This document shows positions 9,202 to 16,972 of a stretch of DNA of 64,000 nucleotides, piece after piece. Source of the stretch: Pelomonas sp937871895 (GTDB taxonomy: Bacteria > Pseudomonadota > Gammaproteobacteria > Burkholderiales > Burkholderiaceae_C); NCBI RefSeq assembly GCF_046348265.1, contig NZ_JAXMEO010000007.1. One strand, written 5' to 3'. The translations under genes and the position numbers were made by a program. How positions within the stretch are numbered: the stretch's first letter is position 1; every line of letters starts with the position of its first letter. Under the pieces are notes generated by a model. It did no database searches. It was not told where the DNA came from and saw nothing but the letters and a program-made list of their open reading frames with translations.

Positions 9202-10989
9202 TCAGAACGACTCCTCAACGGCAGGTGCTTTCGACGCCACGATCTGGCTCTTCACGTCGAGGTCCGGCGGCACCTGCATCAGGCGCAGGGTCTGGGCCAC
9301 CACCTGGCTGAAAACGGGGCCGGCCACCTTGCCGCCGTAGTACACGCCGGTGCTGGGCTCATCCACCATCACGGCCACGACGATGCGCGGCTTGTCGATG
9401 GGCGAGATGCCGACGAACCACGAGCGGTACTTGTTGACGTAGGTCTTGCCCACCTGCTTGTGCGCGGTGCCCGACTTGCCGCCCACGCTGTAGCCCGGGA
9501 CCATTGCATCGGGTGCCGTGCCGCCGGGGCCGGCGGCCATTTGCAGCATCTGCCGCAACTCGCGCGCCACGCTGGGCGAGAAGACCCGGATGCCATGCAC
9601 CGGGTCGGGCTCGCCCCGGCGCTGCAACGTGACGGGGATGACCTCGCCATCGCGCGCGAAGGTCGTGTAGGCCCGCGCGAGCTGGAAGAGGCTGGCCGAG
9701 AGGCCGTAGCCATAGCTCATGGTGGCCTGCTCGATGGGGCGCCAGCTCTTGTAGGGGCGCAGACGGCCCGTCACCGCGCCGGGGAAGTTGATCTGCGGCC
9801 GCTGCCCCAGGCCAATGCTGGTGAACATCTCGTGCATCTCGCGCGCCTGCATTTGCATGGCGAGCTTGGTGACGCCGATGTTGCTGGACATCTGGATCAC
9901 CTGGCGCACGCTGATGGCGCCGTGCGGCTTGGTGTCGCTGATGACGGCGCCCTGGTAGGGGAACTTGCCGTTGCCGGTGTCCACGATGGTCTCGGGCGTG
10001 ACGCGGTGCGTCTCCAGCGCCAGCGCGGCCACAAAGGGCTTCATCGTCGAGCCGGGCTCGAAGACGTCGGTCATTGCGCGGTTGCGCAGCTGCTCGCCCG
10101 TCAGGTTGGTGCGGCTGCCGGGGTCGTAGCTCGGGTAGTTGGCCAGGGCCAGCACCTCGCCGGTCTGTACGTCCAGCACCACCACCGAGCCGGCCTTGGC
10201 CTTGTGCTCCAGCACCGCGTCGCGCACGCGCTGGTAGGCAAAGAACTGCACCTTGGCGTCGATGGAGAGGTCCACGTCGTGGCCATTGGCGGCGGGCACC
10301 AGCTCGCCAATGTCCTCCACCACGCGGCCCAGGCGGTCGCGCACCACGGAGCGCGAGCCGGCACGGCCCTGGAGGTCGTTTTGGAAGGCCAGCTCGATGC
10401 CCTCCTGACCCCGGTCCTCGATGTTGGTGAAGCCCACCACGTGCGCGGCCGCCTCGCCCTCTGGGTATTTGCGGCGGTACTCGCGGTCCTGGTAGACGCC
10501 CTTGATGCGCAGGGCCTTCACGCGGTTGGCCGTCTCGTCGTCGGCCAGACGCTTGAGCCACACGAAGCGCCCCTCGGGGCTCAGCTTGGCGTCCAGCTCG
10601 CTGCGGGAGAGGCCCAGCGCATCGGCCAGCGCGGCGCGCTTCTCGGGGTCGGTATCCACTTCCTTCGGGAAGGCCCAGATCGACGGCACCGCCACGCTGG
10701 AGGCCAGCACCTGGCCGCTGCGGTCCACGATGCGGCCTCGGCTGGCGGGCAGCTCCAGGGTGTGGGCGTAGCGGGCCTCACCCTGCTTCTGGATGAAGTC
10801 CTTGTGAATCACCTGCAGCCACACCGCACGGCCCAGCAGGCCCGCAAACGCGAGGCCCACCAGCGCGACGAGGAAGCGCGAGCGCCAGGGCGGGGTCTTG
10901 CTGGCGAGCAGGGGGCTCGTGGCGTAGCTGACGCCGCGCGCGCTGGCGCCGCCTTTGCTGGCTTTGTTGGGCTTGGGGCTATCGCTCAC
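9202..10989 (-). CDS. ftsI: Septal transpeptidase FtsI (PBP3)
   Basis: FtsI is the divisome-specific class B penicillin-binding protein that cross-links septal peptidoglycan with FtsW. The 595-residue protein has a short cytoplasmic tail, one membrane segment (FLVALVGLAFAGLLGRAVWL, about residues 39-58), a PBP dimerisation domain and the transpeptidase motifs: SxxK in GSTMKPF, SxN in MSSNIGV and KSGT. The start overlaps ftsL by 4 bp. Confidence 0.97.
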   Translation of the reverse strand: MSDSPKPNKASKGGASARGVSYATSPLLASKTPPWRSRFLVALVGLAFAGLLGRAVWLQVIHKDFIQKQGEARYAHTLELPASRGRIVDRSGQVLASSVAVPSIWAFPKEVDTDPEKRAALADALGLSRSELDAKLSPEGRFVWLKRLADDETANRVKALRIKGVYQDREYRRKYPEGEAAAHVVGFTNIEDRGQEGIELAFQNDLQGRAGSRSVVRDRLGRVVEDIGELVPAANGHDVDLSIDAKVQFFAYQRVRDAVLEHKAKAGSVVVLDVQTGEVLALANYPSYDPGSRTNLTGEQLRNRAMTDVFEPGSTMKPFVAALALETHRVTPETIVDTGNGKFPYQGAVISDTKPHGAISVRQVIQMSSNIGVTKLAMQMQAREMHEMFTSIGLGQRPQINFPGAVTGRLRPYKSWRPIEQATMSYGYGLSASLFQLARAYTTFARDGEVIPVTLQRRGEPDPVHGIRVFSPSVARELRQMLQMAAGPGGTAPDAMVPGYSVGGKSGTAHKQVGKTYVNKYRSWFVGISPIDKPRIVVAVMVDEPSTGVYYGGKVAGPVFSQVVAQTLRLMQVPPDLDVKSQIVASKAPAVEESF

Positions 10990-11282
10990 TGCTTGCCCCC
11001 CTCAATTGCCGCAGAGGCCGGCAGCACCACCGGCTGCACGACGGAAGGCGCGATCAAGCGCATGCCCATCTTCTCGCGCGCCACCTGCTCCACGCGGATG
11101 CTGGTGGACTGCTGGTGCCGCTCCGCCGCCAGGCGCTGCGCATCGGCCGCCAGGCGCTCGCCCTCGGCCTTGGCACGGTCCACCTCGCTGTAGAGGCGCC
11201 GGGCCTCGTAGCTCGTCTGCACCAGCAGCATGCCGAAGCCCATCACCAGGGCCAGCAACAGCAGGTTGATTTTTGTCAGCAC
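10986..11282 (-). CDS. ftsL: Cell division protein FtsL
   Basis: FtsL is a small bitopic divisome protein that, with FtsB and FtsQ, activates FtsWI. Its 98 residues consist of a short N-terminus, one hydrophobic helix (INLLLLALVMGFGMLLVQTS, about residues 5-24) and a periplasmic heptad-like, Ala/Glu/Arg-rich stretch. Identification rests mainly on size, topology and position between rsmH and ftsI. Its start overlaps the rsmH end by 7 bp. Confidence 0.9.
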   Translation of the reverse strand: MLTKINLLLLALVMGFGMLLVQTSYEARRLYSEVDRAKAEGERLAADAQRLAAERHQQSTSIRVEQVAREKMGMRLIAPSVVQPVVLPASAAIEGGKQ

Positions 11283-12205
11283 GGGGCCTCCGTGCGTTCG
11301 GCCACGCGCAGCACTGCCGAGCGCGAGCGCGGGTTGGCGGCAATCTCGGCCTCGCTCGGGAACACGCGGGCAACGCTCTTGAGCGGCATCGCCTTCTCGG
11401 GCGCAAAGGGCGCGCGGCGGTCAAACACCTGCTTGCTGTGCGTGTTGATGAAGGTCTTGACGATGCGGTCTTCCAGCGAGTGGAAGCTGATCACCGCCAG
11501 GTGCCCGCCGGGCGCCAGCAGTTGCATGGCGGCCTTCAGCCCCTGCTGCAGCTCCTCAAGCTCGGCATTGACGTGAATCCGAAGTGCCTGAAACGTGCGC
11601 GTTGCAGGGTTCTGGCCCGCCTCGCGGGTTTTGACGGCGCCAGCCACGAGCTCGGAAAGCTCGGCAGTGCTGCTGACGGGAGCGCCGCTCTCGCGCCGAG
11701 CAACAAGCGCCTTTGCAATCTGTGCAGCAAACCGTTCTTCTCCATAGTCGCGAATGACCTCCGTGATTTCGCGCTCGCTCGCACGCGCCAAAAACTCCGC
11801 CGCGCTCTCGCCGCGCGTGGTGTCCATGCGCATGTCCAGCGGCCCCTCGAAACGGAACGAGAAGCCCCGCTCCGGGTTGTCGATCTGCGGGCTCGACACG
11901 CCCAGGTCCAACATCACGCCGTCCACGGCCGGCACGCCGATAGCAGCTAGCTCGTCCGCCATGTCGGCAAAGGCGGCGTGGCGGATGGTGAAGCGCGGGT
12001 CATCAATGGCCTTTGCCGCCGCCACGGCCTCTGGGTCGCGGTCGATGCTGATCAGGCGGCCCTGCGGCCCCAATTTCGACAGCAACAGCCGCGAGTGCCC
12101 GCCTCGGCCAAAGGTGCCATCCACGTACACGCCATCCGGCCGCGTGAAGACACCTTCCACCGTCTCGTGCAGCAGCACGGTGGTGTGGACGAAGGGAGCA
12201 GTCAT
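11276..12205 (-). CDS. rsmH: 16S rRNA m4C1402 methyltransferase (MraW)
   Basis: RsmH methylates N4 of C1402 in 16S rRNA using S-adenosylmethionine. The N-terminal region HTTVLLHETVEG and the SAM-binding motif DGTFGRGGHS are visible, as are DLGVSSPQID and SFHSLEDRIVK near the C-terminus. The ATG at 12205 gives 309 residues, the usual size. In-frame codons farther upstream are in the GC-rich spacer and lack family sequence. It is the second gene of the dcw operon. Confidence 0.97.
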   Translation of the reverse strand: MTAPFVHTTVLLHETVEGVFTRPDGVYVDGTFGRGGHSRLLLSKLGPQGRLISIDRDPEAVAAAKAIDDPRFTIRHAAFADMADELAAIGVPAVDGVMLDLGVSSPQIDNPERGFSFRFEGPLDMRMDTTRGESAAEFLARASEREITEVIRDYGEERFAAQIAKALVARRESGAPVSSTAELSELVAGAVKTREAGQNPATRTFQALRIHVNAELEELQQGLKAAMQLLAPGGHLAVISFHSLEDRIVKTFINTHSKQVFDRRAPFAPEKAMPLKSVARVFPSEAEIAANPRSRSAVLRVAERTEAPC

Positions 12206-12277
12206 CAACGCTTGATGGCGCGCAGCGCCAGCCCGTGCAGAGACGACCGGAGTTCCGGGCCGAGCGCCGGGCCGCCC

Positions 12278-12343
12278 CAAGCCGGCCCGCTTCGGCTTGC
12301 CTGCGGCTCAATGCCGCAGGCAAGCTGGTCCCCTTGGGGGACC
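12278..12343 (-). promoter_or_regulatory. Hairpin cluster in the mraZ-rsmH leader, possible attenuator
   Basis: The 192-bp spacer between mraZ and rsmH contains an 11-bp perfect stem (12296-12306 with 12314-12324, 7-nt loop) and a 7-bp stem (12327-12333 with 12337-12343). A third 7-bp stem (12278-12284 with 12293-12299) shares bases with the first, so the two cannot form together. Such mutually exclusive stems could act as an attenuator or processing site in the operon mRNA. No U-tract is present. The function is inferred only from structure and position. Confidence 0.4.
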
Positions 12344-12397
12344 GGCCAGACTCGCCCGCGTTCAGCGCGGCGAGGTTGGGCGAGGGGCTGTTTCATT

Positions 12398-12826
12398 TCA
12401 GAAATTGAAGTCCTGAATGGCTTCGGGCCGCTCGGACTCCATCACCTTGGCCTCATGGGCGGCGTAGCGCTCGGCATCCCAGATCTCGAAGTGGCTGCCC
12501 ATCCCGAGCAGCATCACCTTCTTGTCCAGGCCCACCGCCTCGCGCAGCTCGGGCGCAATCAGCACCCGCGAGGCCGAGTCGATCTCGATGTCCATCGCGT
12601 TGCCGAGGAAGACCCGCTTCCAGCCCGCTGCCGACAGCGGCAAAGCCGCCACCTTCTCGCGCACCGTGAGCCAGACGGGCCGGGGGAAGAGCACCAGGCA
12701 GCCGTCAGGGTGCTTGGTGACGGTCAGCTGCCCCTGGCACAGGGCGTCCAGCACCTCGCGGTGCCGAGCAGGCATGTTCAAGCGTCCCTTGGCATCCAAA
12801 GCCAGGGAGGACGGTCCTTGAAACAT
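12398..12826 (-). CDS. mraZ: Transcriptional regulator MraZ
   Basis: MraZ is an AbrB-like (SpoVT-AbrB fold) DNA-binding protein that represses its own dcw operon. The 142-residue product starts MFQGPSSLALDAKGRLNMPA and has a second copy of the fold around IEIDSASRVLIAPELREAVG, as expected for the two-repeat family. The ATG at 12826 was chosen. An in-frame GTG at 12868 would translate the operator repeats as protein and is rejected. Four direct repeats just upstream look like its binding sites. Confidence 0.95.
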   Translation of the reverse strand: MFQGPSSLALDAKGRLNMPARHREVLDALCQGQLTVTKHPDGCLVLFPRPVWLTVREKVAALPLSAAGWKRVFLGNAMDIEIDSASRVLIAPELREAVGLDKKVMLLGMGSHFEIWDAERYAAHEAKVMESERPEAIQDFNF

Positions 12827-12828
12827 GA

Positions 12829-12896
12829 TTTCCGCCACAGTCACCCACAAAACGACACTTTCCGACACTGTAGTCGCTTGTCAGCAGCCGGGTCAA
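12829..12896 (-). promoter_or_regulatory. dcw promoter with four MraZ-type operator repeats
   Basis: On the minus strand TTGACC (12896-12891) and TACAGT (12872-12867) are separated by 18 bp, a plausible sigma-70 promoter. Four pentamers follow at exact 10-bp steps: GTGTC (12868), GTGTC (12858), GTGGG (12848) and GTGGC (12838), each followed by a 5-bp spacer, ending just before the mraZ ATG. MraZ is known to bind short G-rich direct repeats with this period upstream of itself. Overlap with the -10 region fits autorepression. A 10-bp inverted repeat (12872-12881/12936-12945) also flanks the promoter. Confidence 0.7.
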
Positions 12897-13092
12897 GCCG
12901 TTTTGTCGGATTTTTCTGAATGAAATCAAGTACTTACAAGCGACTTTGAGGCCAAAAATTGAACACGAAAATCGTTTAGAAAGAAGGACTTGCGGAGGGT
13001 TGTGGAAGTGGCGGTTGAGGAGTTTGGGGCGGTGGCCTAGGGGGTAGTACCGGGGTGGGGCGCGGTCGCAGCTTGTGCGGCGTGTGGGTTGG

Positions 13093-13316
13093 CAAAGTCC
13101 CGCCCGGGCTGGCTGGGGCGCTCCAGTTGGGGCGGCCCTTCGGGCTCCCCTGTGGTGCTCGGTTTGCGGGGCGCGCGCCGAACTCCCTTCGCTTGTGCTC
13201 CGGTCAAACAGGCGGCGCGAAGTCAGTTGTCGAAGTTCGCTTCGCTCACGCCCCGCAAACCTCCGCTCCTCGGCGCCCCAAAAGTCCGCGCCCCAGCCAG
13301 CCCGGGCGGGCCTTTG
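13093..13316. repeat. Palindromic intergenic element of about 220 bp
   Basis: Arms 13099-13121 and 13288-13310 are perfect 23-bp inverted repeats, extending with one mismatch to 29 bp (13093-13121/13288-13316). Further inside, GGTTTGCGGGGCG and its complement are also mirrored around 13165-13260, so the whole element is an interrupted palindrome. It encodes no plausible protein. It lies in the gene-free stretch upstream of the dcw promoter. The form suggests a non-autonomous mobile or dispersed repeat, but no second copy is in the window. Confidence 0.75.
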
Positions 13317-13607
13317 TGGCGACGGTGGACGGGTGCGATGGGTGTGGGGTTGGGCAGTTTTCACCGAGGCGGAACAGCGGGCCGGCTGGCATCATTTGCC
13401 TTGCGAACTCGTGCCGCGCCGGGACGCAAAGCTTTTTACTGTGCGCCGATTTGTCGGATTGCTGGTAGGTCAAATATCGGCGGCCAGTCGAAATTCCCTT
13501 AGTTCATGCAGCCACTCTAGTCCGTATGTCGGCGCCACGTTGCGAGGTGTCTCCCGGTGTTATTAATACTGGCGCTGTTGCCCTAGAACAAGGTTGGCTC
13601 TCAAGTC
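13317..13607. other. Non-coding stretch, composition falls to the right
   Basis: No gene could be supported between the palindromic element and the small membrane protein. GC content drops noticeably after about 13,430, and the low-GC character continues through the next small gene. This suggests a junction between native sequence and acquired DNA. Confidence 0.4.
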
Positions 13608-13880
13608 ATGCACGACCGTCTATCTATTAATCAGGTCGCCTGTGCGGCAGGTTATGCGCTCATATTCCCAATAAGCAATCTTATGGGTGGCGAGTTCACG
13701 ATGCTCGGCATCCTGCTCACGTTCCCCTTCTTAATCCTTGCTTGGCTCGGCGGCATGCTGACAGTTGCAGTTTCCGGAAGCGAGCAAGCCTACATTTGGG
13801 GAGCAAGCCTCTCGATCTTTCTGCAGGCTCTAGCCTTAACCTCGGTTATGAAGATCTATCGGGGGAAGGCGAAAGCGTGA
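13608..13880 (+). CDS. Small putative membrane protein, unknown function
   Basis: A 90-residue product that I do not recognise. It contains two or three hydrophobic stretches (around LMGGEFTMLGILLTFPFLIL and LAWLGGMLTVAV, then ASLSIFLQALALT), with a basic C-terminus (YRGKAKA), so it is probably an inner-membrane protein. The GC content is clearly below that of its neighbours. No strong ribosome site is visible before the ATG, so the gene call itself is moderate. Internal ATG codons are alternatives. Confidence 0.5.
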   Translation: MHDRLSINQVACAAGYALIFPISNLMGGEFTMLGILLTFPFLILAWLGGMLTVAVSGSEQAYIWGASLSIFLQALALTSVMKIYRGKAKA

Positions 13881-13992
13881 ATCCGGGTTCTCTACGCTCT
13901 CTCCGATGTGCACTTGGAATTCATAAGGTCTTGGGTTGGGTCTCAAATATAAATATCCTGGGTGCCTGGCGGCAGAAACTATTCGGAATCCT

Positions 13993-14613
13993 ATGATAAA
14001 TAACATATCCGACTACTTCTCCCAAGGCTGCGGCCGCTGCGATCGTTTCGGTACGCCAGATTGCGCCACACAACTCTGGGCGCCCGGTTTGGCCGCGCTG
14101 CGCCAAATCTGCCAATCCGCCGGCCTGGAAGAAACCGTCAAATGGGGCCACCCCTGCTATATGCATGCGGGCCGGAATATTGCGTTGATCGGCGCGCTGC
14201 GGGGGGATTTCAGGCTCGTTTTCATGAATGCGGCCTTGATGAAGGACCCTGAGGGCGTGCTGGAGCGGCAGGGGCCCAATACCAAGCATGCGGATGCCAT
14301 CCGGTTTACCGATGTGGCGCGGGTGGAGGCGTTGGCGCCGGTGATTCGGGGCTATCTGGCGGAGGCCAAGGGGTATGCCGAGGCGGGGATCAAGCCAGTG
14401 AAGGTGGCTACCGAACTCGAGTTGCCAGAGGAGCTGGCCGAGGCGCTGGAGGCGGACGTGGAGCTGGCGGAGGCCTTTCATGCGCTGACGCCGGGGCGGC
14501 AGCGCAGTTATGTGATCCACCTCAGTTCGGCCAAGAAGCCGGAGACGCGGGTGGCGCGCGTAGCGTCTTACCGCAGCGGCATCCTGGCGGGCAAGGGCGC
14601 GCAGGAGCGCTGA
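13993..14613 (+). CDS. YdeI/OmdA-like protein (DUF1801 type)
   Basis: The 206-residue product has the layout of YdeI-family proteins: an N-terminal DUF1801-like fold (TVKWGHPCYMHAGRNIALIG, then FRLVFMNAALMKDPEGVL) and a C-terminal helical region with LPEELAEALEADVELAEAF and LTPGRQRSYVIHLSSAKKPE. E. coli YdeI has been linked to envelope stress and antimicrobial-peptide tolerance; the molecular function is unknown. The ATG at 13993 is preferred because the family sequence begins shortly after it. The N-terminus contains a CGRC pair. Its stop lies within a hairpin shared with the convergent chemotaxis gene. Confidence 0.8.
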   Translation: MINNISDYFSQGCGRCDRFGTPDCATQLWAPGLAALRQICQSAGLEETVKWGHPCYMHAGRNIALIGALRGDFRLVFMNAALMKDPEGVLERQGPNTKHADAIRFTDVARVEALAPVIRGYLAEAKGYAEAGIKPVKVATELELPEELAEALEADVELAEAFHALTPGRQRSYVIHLSSAKKPETRVARVASYRSGILAGKGAQER

Positions 14614-14633
14614 GCGGAGGCTTCGCTCAGCGC
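14607..14633. terminator. Compact bidirectional hairpin between convergent genes
   Basis: GCGCTGAGCG (14607-14616) and CGCTCAGCGC (14624-14633) form a perfect 10-bp stem with a 7-nt loop. The stem contains the stop codons of both convergent genes. There is no T-tract, so termination efficiency is uncertain. Confidence 0.5.
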
Positions 14634-16174
14634 CGGGCGGCGGGTGATGCCGCCGGGGCAGCGCCCTCGGTCTTGTTGACGCTGCACATCACGGCCAGCT
14701 CGGGGCCGGCGGGCAGCACGTAGGCCATCTTCTCGACGGGTTGCTTGCTGATGGGGTGCAGGCTGCTGAACTCGACCCAGCCGCCGCCCATGCCGGCGGC
14801 GTGCCAGGTCTTGGCGTTGATCTCGTCGATGTTGGCGCCGGGCGCGGCGACGGCGGGCTTGTTGGCCTTGCCGGGGTCCATGCCGAAGGCGCGGAAGTGG
14901 TTGCTGCGGTCGAGCACGATGATGAAGAGGTCGCGGTCGATGAAGCCGCCCTGGCGGTCGTGAAAGCGCTGCACGGCGGCGGAAAGGCCGGCGCTGGCGA
15001 TGAGCTGGACGGCTTGCTCGACGAGGGCGCGGGCTTCGTCGGCGCAGCCCTGGCGCAGCTTCATGGCGAGCACTTGGGTGGCCATGTCGCGCGCCTGGCG
15101 GCTGAGGGCGTCGGTGGAGGCCACGGTGCCTTCCACCATCTGGCCGTTGAGCTGGGTGATGGTGTCGATGTCGCCAATCGCCTTGGCCATCTGGGCCAGG
15201 CCGTCGCCTTGCTCGGCGCAGGAGGTGGCAATGGCGCGCACGCCGCCGGAGACGTCGCGGATGCTTTGCACCGTGGTGCTGAGAGACGCATTGACGTCGG
15301 CGATGTGGCGCGCGCCGGTGGCGACTTCAAGCGTGGACTGCTCGATCAGCTTGCGCACCTCGGCGGCGGCCTGGGCGCTGCGCTGGGCCAGGGTGCGGAC
15401 CTCCGCCGCCACGACGGCAAAGCCGCGGCCGGACTCACCGGCCCGGGCGGCTTCGACGGCGGCGTTGAGCGCGAGGATGTTGGTCTGGAAGGCGATGCCG
15501 TCGATGGTCTCGACGATGCCGCGCATCTGGCGCGAATGGGCCTCGATCCGCTGCATCACGGCCACCGCCTGGTGGGCCACGTCGGCGCCGCGCTCGGCGT
15601 CTTGCCGGGCTTCATCGGCACGCTGCTCCACGCCACGGGCATCGGCGGCATTGCGCTGGATGGCGGACACCAGCTCGTTCACGCTGGCTGAGGTTTGCTC
15701 GACGGCCGCAGCCTGCTGCTCGGTGCGGTCTGACAGCTCGCGCGAGGCGCCGGCCAGGCGGTCGCCGGCCATGGCCACCAGCTGCGCATTGCTGCGCACC
15801 GTGGACACGACCTGCGAATAGCCGCGCACCAGGCGCTCCAGGCCCCGGCCCAGCTCGGCGCTTTCGTCCTGGCCGCTGACCTGCACGGCGTGGCGCAGGT
15901 CGCCCGCTGAGGCGAGGTCGATGGTGGCTTGCAGCTCGGCGAGGGTGCTGCGCAGGGTGAGCAGCATGGCCGTGGCCAGATAGGCCGCCAGCGCGCCCGC
16001 AAGCGCACTGCCGAGCGTGAGCCAGGGCAGCGCGGCGCCCTCACTCGGGCGCGCAACCAGCAGCACTGCGGCCAGCAGCAGCAGGCCCGCCACGGCCGCG
16101 AACTTGGCCTCCAGGCCCAGCCGGGCCATCAGCCGGATGCCCGGGCCGCACAGTGTTGTCGCCATTGACTTCAT
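14627..16174 (-). CDS. Methyl-accepting chemotaxis protein with C-terminal Cache-like domain
   Basis: A 515-residue chemoreceptor. Two adjacent hydrophobic helices (about residues 25-42 and 51-74) are separated by fewer than 10 residues, so there is no periplasmic sensor. A short HAMP-like linker leads into the MCP signalling domain (about 110-345), with the hallmark hairpin tip including GIAFQTNILALNAAVEAARA. Residues about 355-505 form a C-terminal Cache-like sensory domain (DLFIIVLDRSNHFRAFGMDP, WVEFSSLHPISKQPVEKMAY). The sensor is therefore probably cytoplasmic. GGAGG lies 8 nt before the ATG. The gene is transcribed alone, converging on the YdeI-like gene. Confidence 0.92.
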   Translation of the reverse strand: MKSMATTLCGPGIRLMARLGLEAKFAAVAGLLLLAAVLLVARPSEGAALPWLTLGSALAGALAAYLATAMLLTLRSTLAELQATIDLASAGDLRHAVQVSGQDESAELGRGLERLVRGYSQVVSTVRSNAQLVAMAGDRLAGASRELSDRTEQQAAAVEQTSASVNELVSAIQRNAADARGVEQRADEARQDAERGADVAHQAVAVMQRIEAHSRQMRGIVETIDGIAFQTNILALNAAVEAARAGESGRGFAVVAAEVRTLAQRSAQAAAEVRKLIEQSTLEVATGARHIADVNASLSTTVQSIRDVSGGVRAIATSCAEQGDGLAQMAKAIGDIDTITQLNGQMVEGTVASTDALSRQARDMATQVLAMKLRQGCADEARALVEQAVQLIASAGLSAAVQRFHDRQGGFIDRDLFIIVLDRSNHFRAFGMDPGKANKPAVAAPGANIDEINAKTWHAAGMGGGWVEFSSLHPISKQPVEKMAYVLPAGPELAVMCSVNKTEGAAPAASPAARR

Positions 16175-16495
16175 CTTGCTGACCTCCAGCCTTGCACGCT
16201 TGGATATCCCGGGGCGGGGCGCTCGCGCGGCCAGCCCGGCCCGTACTGCGAATCACGGCCTGCTCGTGGTGGCGCTTGCGGCGATCTACACCGGCCACCG
16301 GCGCGGCGAATATTAGCCATGCTATGCATTGGCGCCGCCGTGCTGCGGCCACCTGGCGGGCCGCAGGTGCGACTGTTTTGGCGGGCGGGGCTGGTTTGGC
16401 AGCCGGCGGGGGAGCGGGTCGGTGGCTTGCAGGAAGCTGTCCACCAAATCAGCGCCCGGCGCGTTGCGGACAGACCTGCCCAAGGAGGTTCTTGC
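16175..16495. other. Divergent intergenic region
   Basis: This 321-bp region separates the divergent chemoreceptor and His-rich protein genes and should hold both promoters. I found no convincing -35/-10 pair or small gene. The only clear signals are the two ribosome sites at its ends: GGAGG for the receptor and AAGGAGG at 16481-16487 for the right-hand gene. Confidence 0.4.
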
Positions 16496-16948
16496 ATGAA
16501 AGCTGTTGCCCGCGTCCTGATCGTCTCCAGCCTGGTGGCTGCCCATGGCCTGGCCAGTGCCGGCCCACACTACTACCAGCCGCCGCCGCCACCGCACCAC
16601 CATCACCACCACCATCGTGGGCCGCATCTGGGCAAATGGGCCTTGGGTCTGGCCGTCGCGGTGCCGTTGATTGCCATCGCGAGCCACGCCAACCGGGCGC
16701 CCGAGCCGGTTTACGTCGCACCCCCGCCGCCGCCCGTGCCGGTGCCGGTGGTGCAGCCGGTGTATGCGCCAGCCCGCCCGGCGCCGGTGGTCTACCCGCG
16801 CAATGGCCAGTCCTATCAGCAGATGGAATTTGACCAGCGCGAATGCAACGTCTGGGCCACCACCCAGCAGGCCGCGATGGCGGACGCCACGGTCTTTCAG
16901 AGGGCCGTTGAGGCCTGCATGGACGGGCGCGGCTACACCTTGCGCTGA
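16496..16948 (+). CDS. Exported His/Pro-rich protein, unknown function
   Basis: A 150-residue product with a clear signal peptide (MKAVARVLIVSSLVAAHGLA, cleavage near ASAGP). It is followed by a Pro-rich segment and a run of seven histidines near residues 34-40, a hydrophobic segment (KWALGLAVAVPLIAIASHA), a second Pro/Val-rich linker and a C-terminal domain with two cysteines (DQRECNVWATTQQ and AVEACMDGRGY). It is probably periplasmic or outer-membrane associated and the His run may bind metal. AAGGAGG precedes the ATG. I do not know a characterised homologue. Confidence 0.75.
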   Translation: MKAVARVLIVSSLVAAHGLASAGPHYYQPPPPPHHHHHHHRGPHLGKWALGLAVAVPLIAIASHANRAPEPVYVAPPPPPVPVPVVQPVYAPARPAPVVYPRNGQSYQQMEFDQRECNVWATTQQAAMADATVFQRAVEACMDGRGYTLR

Positions 16949-16972
16949 GGCGCCTTGCCCGCGCTCACCCTC

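Noticed and set aside
12705..13364. A 219-codon minus-strand frame across the mraZ promoter
   Set aside because: It overlaps mraZ, its operator and the palindromic element in another frame and has no protein-like sequence.
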